From positions 1 through 64,000 of the forward strand of contig NZ_JAIPUS010000003.1 in the NCBI RefSeq assembly GCF_020055675.1: a stretch of DNA of 64,000 nt, written 5' to 3'. The stretch comes from Marivita sp. (GTDB taxonomy: Bacteria; Pseudomonadota; Alphaproteobacteria; Rhodobacterales; Rhodobacteraceae). Numbering within the stretch: position 1 is the first letter of the stretch; the number at the start of each line of letters is the position of its first letter. A program made the position numbers and the translations under genes. Positions 15,573 to 24,058 of this stretch are shown in pieces. Under the pieces are notes generated by a model. The model did no database searches, was not told where the DNA came from, and saw nothing but the letters and a program-made list of their open reading frames with translations.

Positions 15573-16648
15573 CGGGAACCGCACCGATGGCAAACAACGT
15601 CAAGCTTTCTATCCGCAACCTTTACAAGATTTTCGGCCCCGACCCGCAACGCGCTCTCGAGCGCGTGCGCGCGGGCATGGACAAGACGGAGTTGTGGGAA
15701 AAGCACAACCACGTGCTGGGCTTGCAGAACATCAACGTCGACATGCAGGATGGCGAGATAACCGTCATCATGGGGCTGTCGGGGTCGGGCAAATCGACGC
15801 TCATCCGGCATCTCAATCGCCTTATCGAGCCGACTGCGGGCCAGATCCTGCTCGATGGCGAGGATGTGCTTGCCTATGATGAGCGGGCTTTACGGCAATT
15901 GCGGCGCGAGCAGATGTCGATGGTGTTCCAGCATTTCGCGCTCTTGCCGCACCGCACGGTACTGGAGAACACCGGAATGGCCCGCGCCGTGCGCGGTGAA
16001 ACCCGATCGGACTACCAGGACGACGCGCACAAGTGGCTTGATCGTGTCGGGCTGGGCGGCCAGGGCGGTCAGTATCCGCATCAGCTTTCTGGCGGGATGC
16101 AGCAGCGCGTCGGCATTTCGCGGGCGCTGGCGTCCAACTCGCCCATCATGCTGATGGACGAGGCGTTCTCTGCGCTGGATCCTCTGATCCGGACAGACAT
16201 GCAGGACTTGCTGCTCGAATTGCAGGCGGAATTGCAAAAGACGGTGGTCTTCATCAGTCACGACCTCGACGAGGCGCTCAAGCTCGCCGACCATCTTGTC
16301 ATTCTGAAGGATGGCTACGTCGTTCAGCAGGGTGAGCCGCAGGAAATTCTGCTGCATCCCAACGATCCCTATATCGTGGATTTCATCAGCGACATCAATC
16401 GTGCACGGGTTTTGCGCGTGCGCTCTGTCATGACAAAGTCCGTGGATGGCGCGGGGCCGTTCGCCGGAGACGTCGGACCAGATGATACGCTGGAATCGCT
16501 GATTGCCCTTTCGGGCGGGGATACCGCCTTGAGCTACCGGGTCATGCGCGACGGACGTCAAGTTGGCGTGCTGAACATGCAGGATCTTGTGCGGGCGCTT
16601 GTTCCAACCAGCGCCGCCGATGACGGGATGCGGGCGCGCGCGGTCTGA
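15569..16648 (+). CDS. proV: Betaine-type ABC transporter ATP-binding protein
   Basis: A 359-residue ATPase. It begins with the ProV/OpuAA-type leader (IRNLYKIFGPDPQRALERV) before Walker A (GLSGSGKST). It continues with FQHFALLPHRTV, the signature LSGGMQQRVGISRAL, Walker B (IMLMDEAFSALDPLIR) and FISHDLDEALKLADH. After about residue 275 a short region (SVMTKSVDG, then YRVMRDGRQVGVLNMQDLVRAL) resembles a CBS domain remnant, which in ProU-type systems senses ionic strength. Last gene of the operon that starts with the Ldh_2 oxidoreductase. Confidence 0.9.
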   Translation: MTGTAPMANNVKLSIRNLYKIFGPDPQRALERVRAGMDKTELWEKHNHVLGLQNINVDMQDGEITVIMGLSGSGKSTLIRHLNRLIEPTAGQILLDGEDVLAYDERALRQLRREQMSMVFQHFALLPHRTVLENTGMARAVRGETRSDYQDDAHKWLDRVGLGGQGGQYPHQLSGGMQQRVGISRALASNSPIMLMDEAFSALDPLIRTDMQDLLLELQAELQKTVVFISHDLDEALKLADHLVILKDGYVVQQGEPQEILLHPNDPYIVDFISDINRARVLRVRSVMTKSVDGAGPFAGDVGPDDTLESLIALSGGDTALSYRVMRDGRQVGVLNMQDLVRALVPTSAADDGMRARAV

Positions 16649-16652
16649 CGCA

Positions 16653-16689
16653 GGGGGCGCAAGCCCCCCGGCCTATCCCGCGCGGGATA
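16653..16689 (+). terminator. Hairpin pair after proV
   Basis: GGGGGC-GCAA-GCCCCC (16653-16668) and the perfect palindrome TATCCCGCGCGGGATA (16674-16689) follow the proV stop within 41 bases. Neither has a long T tract, so they may act in Rho-assisted termination or mRNA 3'-end protection. The remaining bases up to the convergent EamA gene hold no gene that I can support. Confidence 0.5.
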
Positions 16690-16917
16690 AGGACATGTGC
16701 ATCCTCGGCCGGGCTGGTTGTTCCGACATCCGCCCGGCACGTGATCCCCTCGGAAACACCTGCCCGGGGAGGCTGAAAAGACCTGTCATTCGCAGCGCGA
16801 CCCCTGCCCGATGGGGTCGCCTGACGCTCTCGTCTGGGACGCGACAGCGATGGGTCCGTGCGATCCGGCGGACGTGCCGCGCGGGTCTGTTCCTGACGGT
16901 ATGGAGGTCTTGCCGGC

Positions 16918-17865
16918 TCAGAACGGGGGAGCGGCGCGCTCGGTGACCAACTGCCGCGCGGTGACCCTTTCGCGGTGGATCATATAAAGCCCCGCGCCAA
17001 TGATGATGGCGATGCCGGTCAGGGCCAGCGCGTTGGGGAAGTCGCGGAACACCAGATACCCCAGCAAGGCCGCGACCGGCAATTCCAGGTATTGCAAAGG
17101 TGCCAGGGTGGCCGAGGGGGCAAAGGACAGCGCATAGGTCATCATCATATGGCTCAGCGTGGCGAAAAAACCGACCGCCAGCAGCAAGACCCACACGAAG
17201 CCTTCGGGCCAGACCGGGTCCAGCAGATCCGATCCGGTGCCCTCGGCCAGCAGCATTCCGGGCAGGCACAGCAGGCTGGCGATCAGGCCGGTGTGGAACT
17301 GCAAGGTCACCGGATGCATCCGCCGTGACAGCCCGCGTGTCACGAGAATGTAGGACGCGAACCCCACCGCGGTGCCCAATGGAAACAGCGCCACCGCGCC
17401 GAAGGCCGCGAAACTGGGCTGGATCACGAACAAGACCCCAGCAAAGCCCACCACCGCCGCCCCCACGCGGCGCGGGCCGACATCTTCGCCCAAGTAGAAT
17501 TTGCCCACCAGCAGCACTATGAACGGGGCCACGAACACGATCGCCAGCGCATCGGCCAGAGGCATGACGCGGATCGCGGCAATGAAACAAAAGGTCGAGA
17601 TCAACAGCAAGGCCGCACGGCACAGCAGAGCCAGCCAGTGCTCCCGCGCAACCCTCAGCGATAGCCCCATGGCCCAGACAAAGGGGGCCATCAGCGCGCA
17701 TTGCACGACAAAGCGTGCGGTTGTGATCTGTCCCACGGGAATGGTGTCCGACGCCAGCTTGGCCGCCACATCGAGCATGGGGGCGGTCACGCAAAACCCA
17801 AGCATCAGAACGACACCGGCAAGGATGCGATCGGTGGGTGGGGAGATTGAGGTCGTGGTCTGCAT
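16918..17865 (-). CDS. EamA/DMT-family transporter
   Basis: About 315 residues with ten hydrophobic segments arranged as two EamA repeats of five. The first segment is ILAGVVLMLGFCVTAPMLDVAAKL and later ones include LPLGTAVGFASYILVTRG-type and GIAIIIGAGLYMI patterns. The start at 17865 is a choice: an in-frame ATG at 17901 would add 12 residues. The first repeat ends near FAGVLFVIQPSF and the second begins just after it. Members of the drug/metabolite transporter superfamily mostly export amino acids or other metabolites; the substrate here is unknown. It is convergent with proV and probably transcribed alone. Confidence 0.82.
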   Translation of the reverse strand: MQTTTSISPPTDRILAGVVLMLGFCVTAPMLDVAAKLASDTIPVGQITTARFVVQCALMAPFVWAMGLSLRVAREHWLALLCRAALLLISTFCFIAAIRVMPLADALAIVFVAPFIVLLVGKFYLGEDVGPRRVGAAVVGFAGVLFVIQPSFAAFGAVALFPLGTAVGFASYILVTRGLSRRMHPVTLQFHTGLIASLLCLPGMLLAEGTGSDLLDPVWPEGFVWVLLLAVGFFATLSHMMMTYALSFAPSATLAPLQYLELPVAALLGYLVFRDFPNALALTGIAIIIGAGLYMIHRERVTARQLVTERAAPPF

Positions 17866-18195
17866 GGTCCTGCCATAGGGTGTCACAACGCGTGCGTCCA
17901 TGCCAAACCGGTGTTCTGCGGGCGCACTGTCCGAAGGGCCAGCATCGGGGCGGCTGGTTGACCGCCACGACGCCCGGGGAAAAACCGCGATTCAAGCGCA
18001 TATTCCGTCGTCGGCAAACGCGAAAGGAAAGCCGCCTGGCGAAAGACTGGTCAGCCGTGCATGCCACAAAGGAGGCCAGCGGTCAGGGCCGATCTGGCAC
18101 CTGATCTCTTGCCAAAGACGCGGACCGCCCATCGCCCGATACCGACAGCACGCGGCGTGGTCTGCGAATTTCCTTCCTCATCATTCAGCAGATAC
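17866..18195. other. Intergenic stretch with no recognisable gene
   Basis: About 330 bases between the EamA start and the tRNA-Gly promoter. Several frames are open across it on both strands, but none has a ribosome-binding site, a credible start or family-like residues. I see no long inverted repeat. Confidence 0.5.
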
Positions 18196-18224
18196 TTGAC
18201 CTCCCTGCGCGCATGAAATACCAG
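18196..18224 (+). promoter_or_regulatory. Sigma-70-type promoter of tRNA-Gly
   Basis: TTGACC (18196-18201) and TACCAG (18219-18224) are separated by 17 bases and end 12 bases before the mature tRNA. The -35 element matches five of six consensus positions. Confidence 0.6.
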
Positions 18225-18236
18225 ACACCACGCTGC

Positions 18237-18310
18237 GCGGGCGTTGTGTAATGGTAAGACCTCAGCCTTCCAAGCTGATGATACGGGTTCGATTCCCGTC
18301 GCCCGCTCCA
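18237..18310 (+). tRNA. tRNA-Gly (anticodon UCC)
   Basis: A 74-base cloverleaf with encoded CCA. The acceptor stem pairs GCGGGCG with CGCCCGC, followed by discriminator T and CCA. The anticodon loop is CTTCCAA, giving anticodon TCC for glycine codons GGA/GGG. The T arm (GGGTTCGATTCCC) is standard. Confidence 0.97.
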
Positions 18311-18439
18311 ACATCCCCGACATCGCGGACCTTGTGCGCTGCCCGTCTTGGCGCGGCAAATGGTAATTTCCGCAGGCTTCGGCTTGACCAATACCGGCGG
18401 GCCAATGTTTAAGCGTGTTCAACTGAAAACGGGACCCTG

Positions 18440-20239
18440 ATGGCGGACGCAACACAAATACCGAACAAGAAAGACGACCGCGAAAAATCCAAGAAGATTG
18501 GATCGCTTGCCGCGCTTTGGCCATTTGTTGCGCCCTACCGGCTGCTGATGTTCGCGGCGCTTTTCGTGCTGACGGCAACGGCTGGCGTATCGCTTATCCT
18601 GCCGATGGCCGTGCGCCGGGTGGTGGATAATTTCAACACGTCGGATGGGGCGTTGCTGGATCGGTATTTCGGCGCCGCCCTGGCCATTGCCGGCTTGCTC
18701 GCGGTCGGCACCGCGTTGCGCTATGCGCTTGTCACGCGGCTTGGCGAACGGGTGGTGGCCGATATCCGCATGGCGGTGTTCGCGCGTGTTGTCGGACTGA
18801 GCCCGACCTTTTACGAGCGGGTCATGACCGGCGAGGTTCTGAGCCGGATCACCACGGACACCACGCTGATCCTGAGCGTGATCGGGTCGTCCATTTCCAT
18901 CGCACTGCGCAATGCGCTCCTGTTTGTCGGCGGCATGATCCTGATGTTGTTCACCTCGGCCAAGCTGACGGGAATGGTTCTGTTAATCGTGCCTGCTGTG
19001 GTGATTCCGATCCTTGTACTGGGGCGCAAGATGCGCAAGCTGAGCCGCGAGAACCAGGATTGGATCGCGGCGTCCTCGGGCAATGCCTCCGAAACGCTTT
19101 TGTCGGTTCAGACGGTGCAGGCGTTCACGCATGAGACCATTTCAAAGCAGGCGTTTGCGGATGTGACGGAAAAGAGCTTTGACGCGGCGCGGCGGCGGAT
19201 CTGGACCCGGGCGCAGATGACGGCAATCGTCATTTTCCTCGTGTTCACCGGCATCGTCGGCGTGTTGTGGATCGGCGCGACGGATGTTCGAAGTGGCTCG
19301 ATGAGTGCGGGTGCGCTGGTGCAATTCGTTATCTATTCGGTGATGGTGGCGGGTTCTGTTGCGGCCCTGTCCGAGATTTTCGGTGAATTGCAGCGCGCGG
19401 CCGGTGCGACGGAACGGCTGGTCGAATTGCTGCATGCCGAGGACACGGTGAATGACCCGGACACGCCGCTGACCCTGACCGAGCCGGTGCGCGGCGAGAT
19501 CACCTTCGAGGATGTGCATTTCGCCTATCCGAGCCGACCGGGCGTTGCGGCGCTGGACGGTGTGAACCTGCGGATCGAGCCCGGGGAAACAGTGGCGGTT
19601 GTCGGGCCGAGCGGTGCAGGCAAGACAACCATCATTCAATTGATCCAGCGGTTTTATGACCCGGACTCGGGTGCTGTTTGCCTTGACGGCGTGCGGATTG
19701 ACGCGCTGAACCGCGATACCTTCCGCAAGCATATCGCGCTTGTGCCGCAGGACCCGGTGATCTTTGCCGCCTCGGCGCGCGACAATATCCGGTTTGGCCG
19801 GCCCGATGCGAGCGATGAAGAGATCGAGAGTGCCGCTAAGGCGGCGGCGGCGCATGAGTTTATCGCGGCGCTGCCCGAGGGGTATGGCAGTTGGTTGGGC
19901 GAACGTGGTGTGATGCTGTCGGGAGGCCAGAAGCAGCGGATCGCCATTGCGCGTGCCATTCTGCGCGATGCGCCGGTATTGCTGCTCGATGAAGCGACAA
20001 GCGCCCTGGACGCGGAAAGCGAACGCGCGGTGCAGCATGCCGTGGATGACCTGTCAGAGGGGCGCACCACGGTGATCGTGGCGCACCGGCTGGCCACGGT
20101 GAAGAAGGCCGACCGGATCATCGTCATGGATCAGGGCCATGTGGTTGCCACCGGGGCGCATGACGCCCTGGTGTCGGAGGACGGGCTTTATGCGCGTCTG
20201 GCGCGGTTGCAGTTCACCGATGGTATGGCGGCGGAATAG
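18440..20239 (+). CDS. ABC exporter, fused membrane and ATPase domains (MsbA type)
   Basis: A 599-residue half-transporter that should dimerise in the inner membrane. Residues about 30-320 contain six transmembrane helices (LLMFAALFVLTATAGVSLIL and onward). Residues about 350-590 form the ATPase with Walker A (GPSGAGKTT), Q-loop (VPQDPVIFAAS), signature LSGGQKQRIAIARAIL, Walker B (VLLLDEATSALD) and IVAHRLATV. Length and layout match MsbA/lipid or multidrug exporters. The cargo cannot be told from the sequence. It starts 129 bp after the tRNA-Gly gene and is followed at about 100 bp by a small membrane protein gene. Confidence 0.9.
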   Translation: MADATQIPNKKDDREKSKKIGSLAALWPFVAPYRLLMFAALFVLTATAGVSLILPMAVRRVVDNFNTSDGALLDRYFGAALAIAGLLAVGTALRYALVTRLGERVVADIRMAVFARVVGLSPTFYERVMTGEVLSRITTDTTLILSVIGSSISIALRNALLFVGGMILMLFTSAKLTGMVLLIVPAVVIPILVLGRKMRKLSRENQDWIAASSGNASETLLSVQTVQAFTHETISKQAFADVTEKSFDAARRRIWTRAQMTAIVIFLVFTGIVGVLWIGATDVRSGSMSAGALVQFVIYSVMVAGSVAALSEIFGELQRAAGATERLVELLHAEDTVNDPDTPLTLTEPVRGEITFEDVHFAYPSRPGVAALDGVNLRIEPGETVAVVGPSGAGKTTIIQLIQRFYDPDSGAVCLDGVRIDALNRDTFRKHIALVPQDPVIFAASARDNIRFGRPDASDEEIESAAKAAAAHEFIAALPEGYGSWLGERGVMLSGGQKQRIAIARAILRDAPVLLLDEATSALDAESERAVQHAVDDLSEGRTTVIVAHRLATVKKADRIIVMDQGHVVATGAHDALVSEDGLYARLARLQFTDGMAAE

Positions 20240-20336
20240 GCTCGTCCGTCCTGTGACGCGTCAGGGTTGATCAGGCGGTCTCGCCTTAGGCGCGTGAATG
20301 GGCTATCGGCGTCGGTGCATCACCGGGAGAGACGCT

Positions 20337-20813
20337 GTGCAGGATGAGATATTGGCAGAGGTAGACCCGCGCGGGCCACGGCGGGTCCTTGCGCTTGGCA
20401 TGTTGTTGACGCTCGGGGCGCTGGTTCTCTACCTGGCGTTCACGCAGCCGCCGGCGCACCTGGGGTGGCAGGTGTTCCTGATCGCGATGGGGCTTGGCGC
20501 GTTGGGAATGGCGTACAAGCTTCAGGTGGCGACAACCCGGTGCCTCTATCTGACGCGTGAGCATATTGCCGACAGCGATGGCAGGGTGCTGGCCCGGATC
20601 GAAGACGTTGAAGCGGTCAGCCGGGGGGCTTTTGCGATGAAGCCCTCGAACGGGTTCACGATAAAACTGAAAAACCCGGCGCCACGGGCGTGGCAGCCGG
20701 GTCTGTGGTGGCGTCTGGGGCGCCGGGTGGCCGTCGGCGGGGTGACCCCCGGGGCGCAAGCCCGTCCGATGGCCGACATCATCAGCGTGATGATTGCCCA
20801 GCGCGACGCTTAG
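20337..20813 (+). CDS. Small two-helix membrane protein of unknown function
   Basis: A 158-residue product from GTG 20337, preceded by GGGAGAG. Two adjacent hydrophobic segments lie near residues 17-36 (VLALGMLLTLGALVLYLAF) and 43-60 (QVFLIAMGLGALGMAY), followed by a cytoplasmic part (CLYLTREHIADSDGRVLARIEDVEAVSRG) with the look of a PH-like domain. I do not recognise a characterised relative. It ends three bases from the convergent TadE-like gene. Confidence 0.7.
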   Translation: MQDEILAEVDPRGPRRVLALGMLLTLGALVLYLAFTQPPAHLGWQVFLIAMGLGALGMAYKLQVATTRCLYLTREHIADSDGRVLARIEDVEAVSRGAFAMKPSNGFTIKLKNPAPRAWQPGLWWRLGRRVAVGGVTPGAQARPMADIISVMIAQRDA

Positions 20814-20816
20814 CCG

Positions 20817-21566
20817 TCAGGATTGCTTCTTGTTCTTCTTCCCGTTGGCCTTTGACGAGTCGCTCGAACAGCTAGTGTGATCGGCGTCGCCCTCAGAGCC
20901 GTTCTCGGCGTTGTTGTTGCACAGTGACCCACCGGGCGCGTCCTGATCGCCATTGCCCCAGCCATTGTTCTGCCACTGCTTGTTCGTTCCGTCGTTGATC
21001 CCTTCGAAGATCACCTGCGGTGCAAACCGCGGACGGGTGAAGGAATAGGTCGAGATGTCGAAATCCTCGATGCCCGGGATCTGGAAGGTCGGTTCGTACC
21101 AGTCTCGTGTTTCGACAAGGATCGACTGGTCACCCGGCGCAAGGAGCGGCAGTTGGTCGGTGTAATTCACCATGTCTGCCTGAACGTGGGCAGACCAATC
21201 GCCCCGTGCCTTGGACCAGGCCAACATATACGAGCCATCCGTACTTTCCTCCCCGGTCTGGACAAATTGAACGACCGATATCCGCAAGTCGACATCTTCC
21301 TCCTCGGCCTGTGCAAGGTGGTACAGAAGGCTCTGGGCATTATCGATATAGGTCTCGTCGAGTATCTCGGTTTCCCGCGAGATGATGTCGCCGATTGTAT
21401 AATTTGCCTTTTGATTGATCGCGGTCTGGCGAAACACATCGAAGAAGATCCATGTGGCTACAAAGATGACCAGGAGGATCGGGATGAAGATGATCGCTTC
21501 GAGCGACGCATCCCCTTTCTGGTCGCGGAAGAACCGCGAGATATCATTCTTGATACGAACTAGCAT
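20817..21566 (-). CDS. TadE-like pilus assembly protein with acidic/basic tail
   Basis: A 249-residue protein with a TadE-type N-terminus: a charged leader (IKNDISRFFRDQKGDASLEAI), then one hydrophobic segment (IIFIPILLVIFVATWIFFDVF). The G-D-A-S-L-E-A motif matches the pseudopilin-like processing and anchoring region. The rest is periplasmic. The last 45 residues are rich in Asn, Ser, Asp and Lys (from NNGWGNGDQDAPGG to KKNKKQS) and look disordered. Start overlaps the upstream TadE-like stop (TAATG), completing a three-gene unit. Confidence 0.8.
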   Translation of the reverse strand: MLVRIKNDISRFFRDQKGDASLEAIIFIPILLVIFVATWIFFDVFRQTAINQKANYTIGDIISRETEILDETYIDNAQSLLYHLAQAEEEDVDLRISVVQFVQTGEESTDGSYMLAWSKARGDWSAHVQADMVNYTDQLPLLAPGDQSILVETRDWYEPTFQIPGIEDFDISTYSFTRPRFAPQVIFEGINDGTNKQWQNNGWGNGDQDAPGGSLCNNNAENGSEGDADHTSCSSDSSKANGKKNKKQS

Positions 21567-22105
21567 TAGTAAGGCTCCTGTACGAAGGCCGTGTAGGACA
21601 CCAGCGCGGTATATCCTTCGGAGTCCTTTTCAAGGGATCCTCCAATGACGCCCGTCGGTGTGATCGGCTTGTACTTGTAGCAGGCGCGAAGCAGCATCAG
21701 CTCGTTCGGGGCGCCTGCGTCGAATGTGATGGCCGGGCGAACCTCTTCGGTTGTGTCCACGCATGTTGCTGACAAGGACGGTTCACTCCAGTTCCGCAGA
21801 TCAAGAGGGATCATTTCGAGGTACAAATTCTCATTGCATTCGGTCATGATATTCGCATTCTCGCAGATCTTCTGCTTGAGCGTGCTGTGATCGAAGGAGT
21901 CCCCGGTACCCAGCCGCACATCCCGCACGGTCGCATCGAGTCCACGCTCCAGCTCGGTATGGCGCAGCGACACGGCGCTGATTTCAAGTCCGGCAATAAT
22001 GATTGCCATGAAAACCGGTAGCCAAAGGGCGAATGGAAGCAATACCACAGAGCCGTTTTCATCCCGCAGGAAGCGGCGGATATATTTCATGTCTTGCCGC
22101 GTCAT
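21566..22105 (-). CDS. TadE-like pilus assembly protein
   Basis: A 179-residue protein with a short cytoplasmic leader (YIRRFLRDENGSVVLLPFALW) and a single hydrophobic segment (LPVFMAIIIAGLEISAVS), the usual layout of TadE. The periplasmic part contains four cysteines that could form disulfides (KICENANIMTEC, then SATCVDTT and LLRACYKY). GAGG lies eight bases before the ATG at 22105, which itself overlaps the TadG stop. It probably acts with its two neighbours in a Flp-type pilus or related envelope assembly. Confidence 0.8.
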   Translation of the reverse strand: MTRQDMKYIRRFLRDENGSVVLLPFALWLPVFMAIIIAGLEISAVSLRHTELERGLDATVRDVRLGTGDSFDHSTLKQKICENANIMTECNENLYLEMIPLDLRNWSEPSLSATCVDTTEEVRPAITFDAGAPNELMLLRACYKYKPITPTGVIGGSLEKDSEGYTALVSYTAFVQEPY

Positions 22106-23763
22106 TGTGTCAACCTCAGCTGGTTAATGGTCCGGGCAATCGCCTGGAACGCGTCCGAAATTTCAAGGCCTTCCACCGGGAAGTAGTGGGACGGCGAGGA
22201 TGCACAATCGCGCATCGCGGCTTGTCCTCGGTCCGGGGCTTCAAAGCCGATGGAAAAGATGGTGACATCCGCATCACGCGTTTCCGCACAGAGTGTCGAA
22301 AGCCGGGAATCTGCCTCCGAATTGCTGACGATTGTCTCGTAGGCATAGTAGGCGTTGTAATACTCGCTATAGGACACGCGATTGTCGTAATATGGCCGGC
22401 GGAAGAACTTTTGGCCAAAGGCGCGGGTGCCCCAGCGTGCGAAGACTTCGGCGTTGGTCATAGGGCGTGCGGCAGCTCCGCCGTCCGGTTCACTTTGATA
22501 CCTGTTGCGCCAATCATTGTCGAAGCGAACCCAGTAGTATTCTTCGCTGCTCCATCTGCCACCATCTGAAACGCGGTGGGAAAACCGGTCGTTGTACGGG
22601 TCATTGTCGCCTCGGTCGTCGATCCAGATATCGGACATGCCGCTGGCGTATTCGGGCGACAGATCATATTGCGTCGTGTTCATCCCGTCCGTCATGAGAA
22701 CCACGATTTTCATCGCGTCTTCGGCGGTGTAGTCGGCCGGGCGACCGATTGCTTCCGACGTGATATGACCGTCCGACGCAAGTGAGCTGACAACCGGTCT
22801 GGCAGAGGGATCGAGAAGGGCAACGCCCCATTTCATCCCAAGGTCGATCGCCGTGTTGCCGCCCGCCTGGAAGGTATCGATAAGCGCGGTGAGGTCCGCT
22901 TCGTTGTCGCTCTGCGCAATGATCTTGTTTTCTTCACCAAGAGGGCACCATGACGACGGCGTTTCAACCGTATTCTGATCCAGCGTGTACGGGTCGAAAT
23001 GCGCCAGGCGCTGCAACTGGGATCCCGGATCAATCCCCCGCGAATAGAACGCGGAATCCGGGAAGGACGCGCAGGTCGAGTTTTCGTGCTCTTCGGTCAG
23101 AATGTAATGCTGGGACAAGGTCGGTCCGAGGTTCACCGTCGCATTGTAGGGCACGATGTTGATCGTGGTCAGGCCCGACGTGTCGTCGTTGAGAACGGTT
23201 TCGATGAATTCCGTCGCAGCGACCTTGAGGTTGTCGATACGCTCGTTCTGACCCATCGATCCGGAGACGTCGAGGACGAGTGAAATTTCGATATTCGAAA
23301 TGCGTTCCTCGGCAGCCGCGTTGCCGACCGCCTTCAGGTTGTCGACACCGATCAGCTGAAGGAATTTCGCCGGGAAGATCCGCTCTCCTTCGGCAGATAC
23401 GTTCCGGTAGTTCAGCCCGGAATCCGGCGTGACCAAGATGTCTGCATCATCGAGACCCATTTTTTGCAGGTAGTCATCGACGATGACTTGTGGCTCGAGC
23501 TGCTGTTCAAGGTCGGCCGCGGCGAGCACGGCACGATCCAGCGTTGCTTGAAGCCGGGTTCTCTCGACCTCGGCATACATCAAATCGATCCCCATGCCGC
23601 CGTAGACCAGCATCATCATGGCGGCGATGATCGCCATGACTGACATGTTGCCATCGGTGTCACGGCCGAAGCGATACAGAGTCATGGCCGCACTGGACCT
23701 CAACTTTGATTTCTTGCGTCCCGCGACCGGCACCTTTGGCAGAAGGTTGCTTAATCCGATCAT
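22102..23763 (-). CDS. TadG-like protein with von Willebrand A domain
   Basis: A 553-residue protein with an N-terminal Flp-type anchor (DTDGNMSVMAIIAAMMMLVYGGMGIDLMYAEVERTRLQ, given here for its hydrophobic core around residue 50). A vWA domain follows, with the metal-ion-dependent adhesion site DVSGSMG near residue 165 and IVVLMTDGMNT near 350. An insertion rich in Tyr, Arg and Asp lies between about 370 and 480. AGAGAGG precedes the ATG. TadG proteins sit in the inner membrane and assist Tad pilus function. The trio stands apart from the tadA-C and rcpA genes, which are not in this window. Confidence 0.85.
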   Translation of the reverse strand: MIGLSNLLPKVPVAGRKKSKLRSSAAMTLYRFGRDTDGNMSVMAIIAAMMMLVYGGMGIDLMYAEVERTRLQATLDRAVLAAADLEQQLEPQVIVDDYLQKMGLDDADILVTPDSGLNYRNVSAEGERIFPAKFLQLIGVDNLKAVGNAAAEERISNIEISLVLDVSGSMGQNERIDNLKVAATEFIETVLNDDTSGLTTINIVPYNATVNLGPTLSQHYILTEEHENSTCASFPDSAFYSRGIDPGSQLQRLAHFDPYTLDQNTVETPSSWCPLGEENKIIAQSDNEADLTALIDTFQAGGNTAIDLGMKWGVALLDPSARPVVSSLASDGHITSEAIGRPADYTAEDAMKIVVLMTDGMNTTQYDLSPEYASGMSDIWIDDRGDNDPYNDRFSHRVSDGGRWSSEEYYWVRFDNDWRNRYQSEPDGGAAARPMTNAEVFARWGTRAFGQKFFRRPYYDNRVSYSEYYNAYYAYETIVSNSEADSRLSTLCAETRDADVTIFSIGFEAPDRGQAAMRDCASSPSHYFPVEGLEISDAFQAIARTINQLRLTQ

Positions 23764-23823
23764 TTGTTACCTCTCTCCCATCCATTCAGGACGGACTGAC
23801 ACCCCACTTCGATTTGAGGAGAA

Positions 23824-24012
23824 GTGAAGGCGAAAGGCGGCGGCAATAGGGCAGGAAATGTGGAAAAATTAAGGAGTATGCTGAATTTAAAAGATAATTC
23901 ACGGCTCTTTGGTCAAATTGATGCAATGGGTGAAACAGTTCTTCAGACTTGGCGGGATGATTTGAAAAGAATGTTCCACGCAATGCGTGCGAAATTTACA
24001 AAGCTGTCATAG
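23824..24012 (+). CDS. Possible small A+T-rich gene
   Basis: An open frame of 62 codons (or 44 from ATG 23878) in a stretch of markedly lower G+C than its surroundings, between the divergent tadG and dehydrogenase genes. The product (LNLKDNSRLFGQIDAMGE, then TWRDDLKRMFHAMRAKF) is amphipathic and could form helices. Start sites have weak, too-close ribosome-binding sequences. It may instead be promoter and leader DNA for the dehydrogenase. Confidence 0.3.
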   Translation: MKAKGGGNRAGNVEKLRSMLNLKDNSRLFGQIDAMGETVLQTWRDDLKRMFHAMRAKFTKLS

Positions 24013-24058
24013 GCTGCGCTTTGACACTGGGCGAAAGCCTGCCAACCGGGAGGAGTTT

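Noticed and set aside
16673-18067. Minus-strand frame of 464 codons overlapping the EamA gene
   Set aside because: It is another frame of the same strand over a clear ten-helix transporter; the hydrophobic pattern belongs to the EamA frame.
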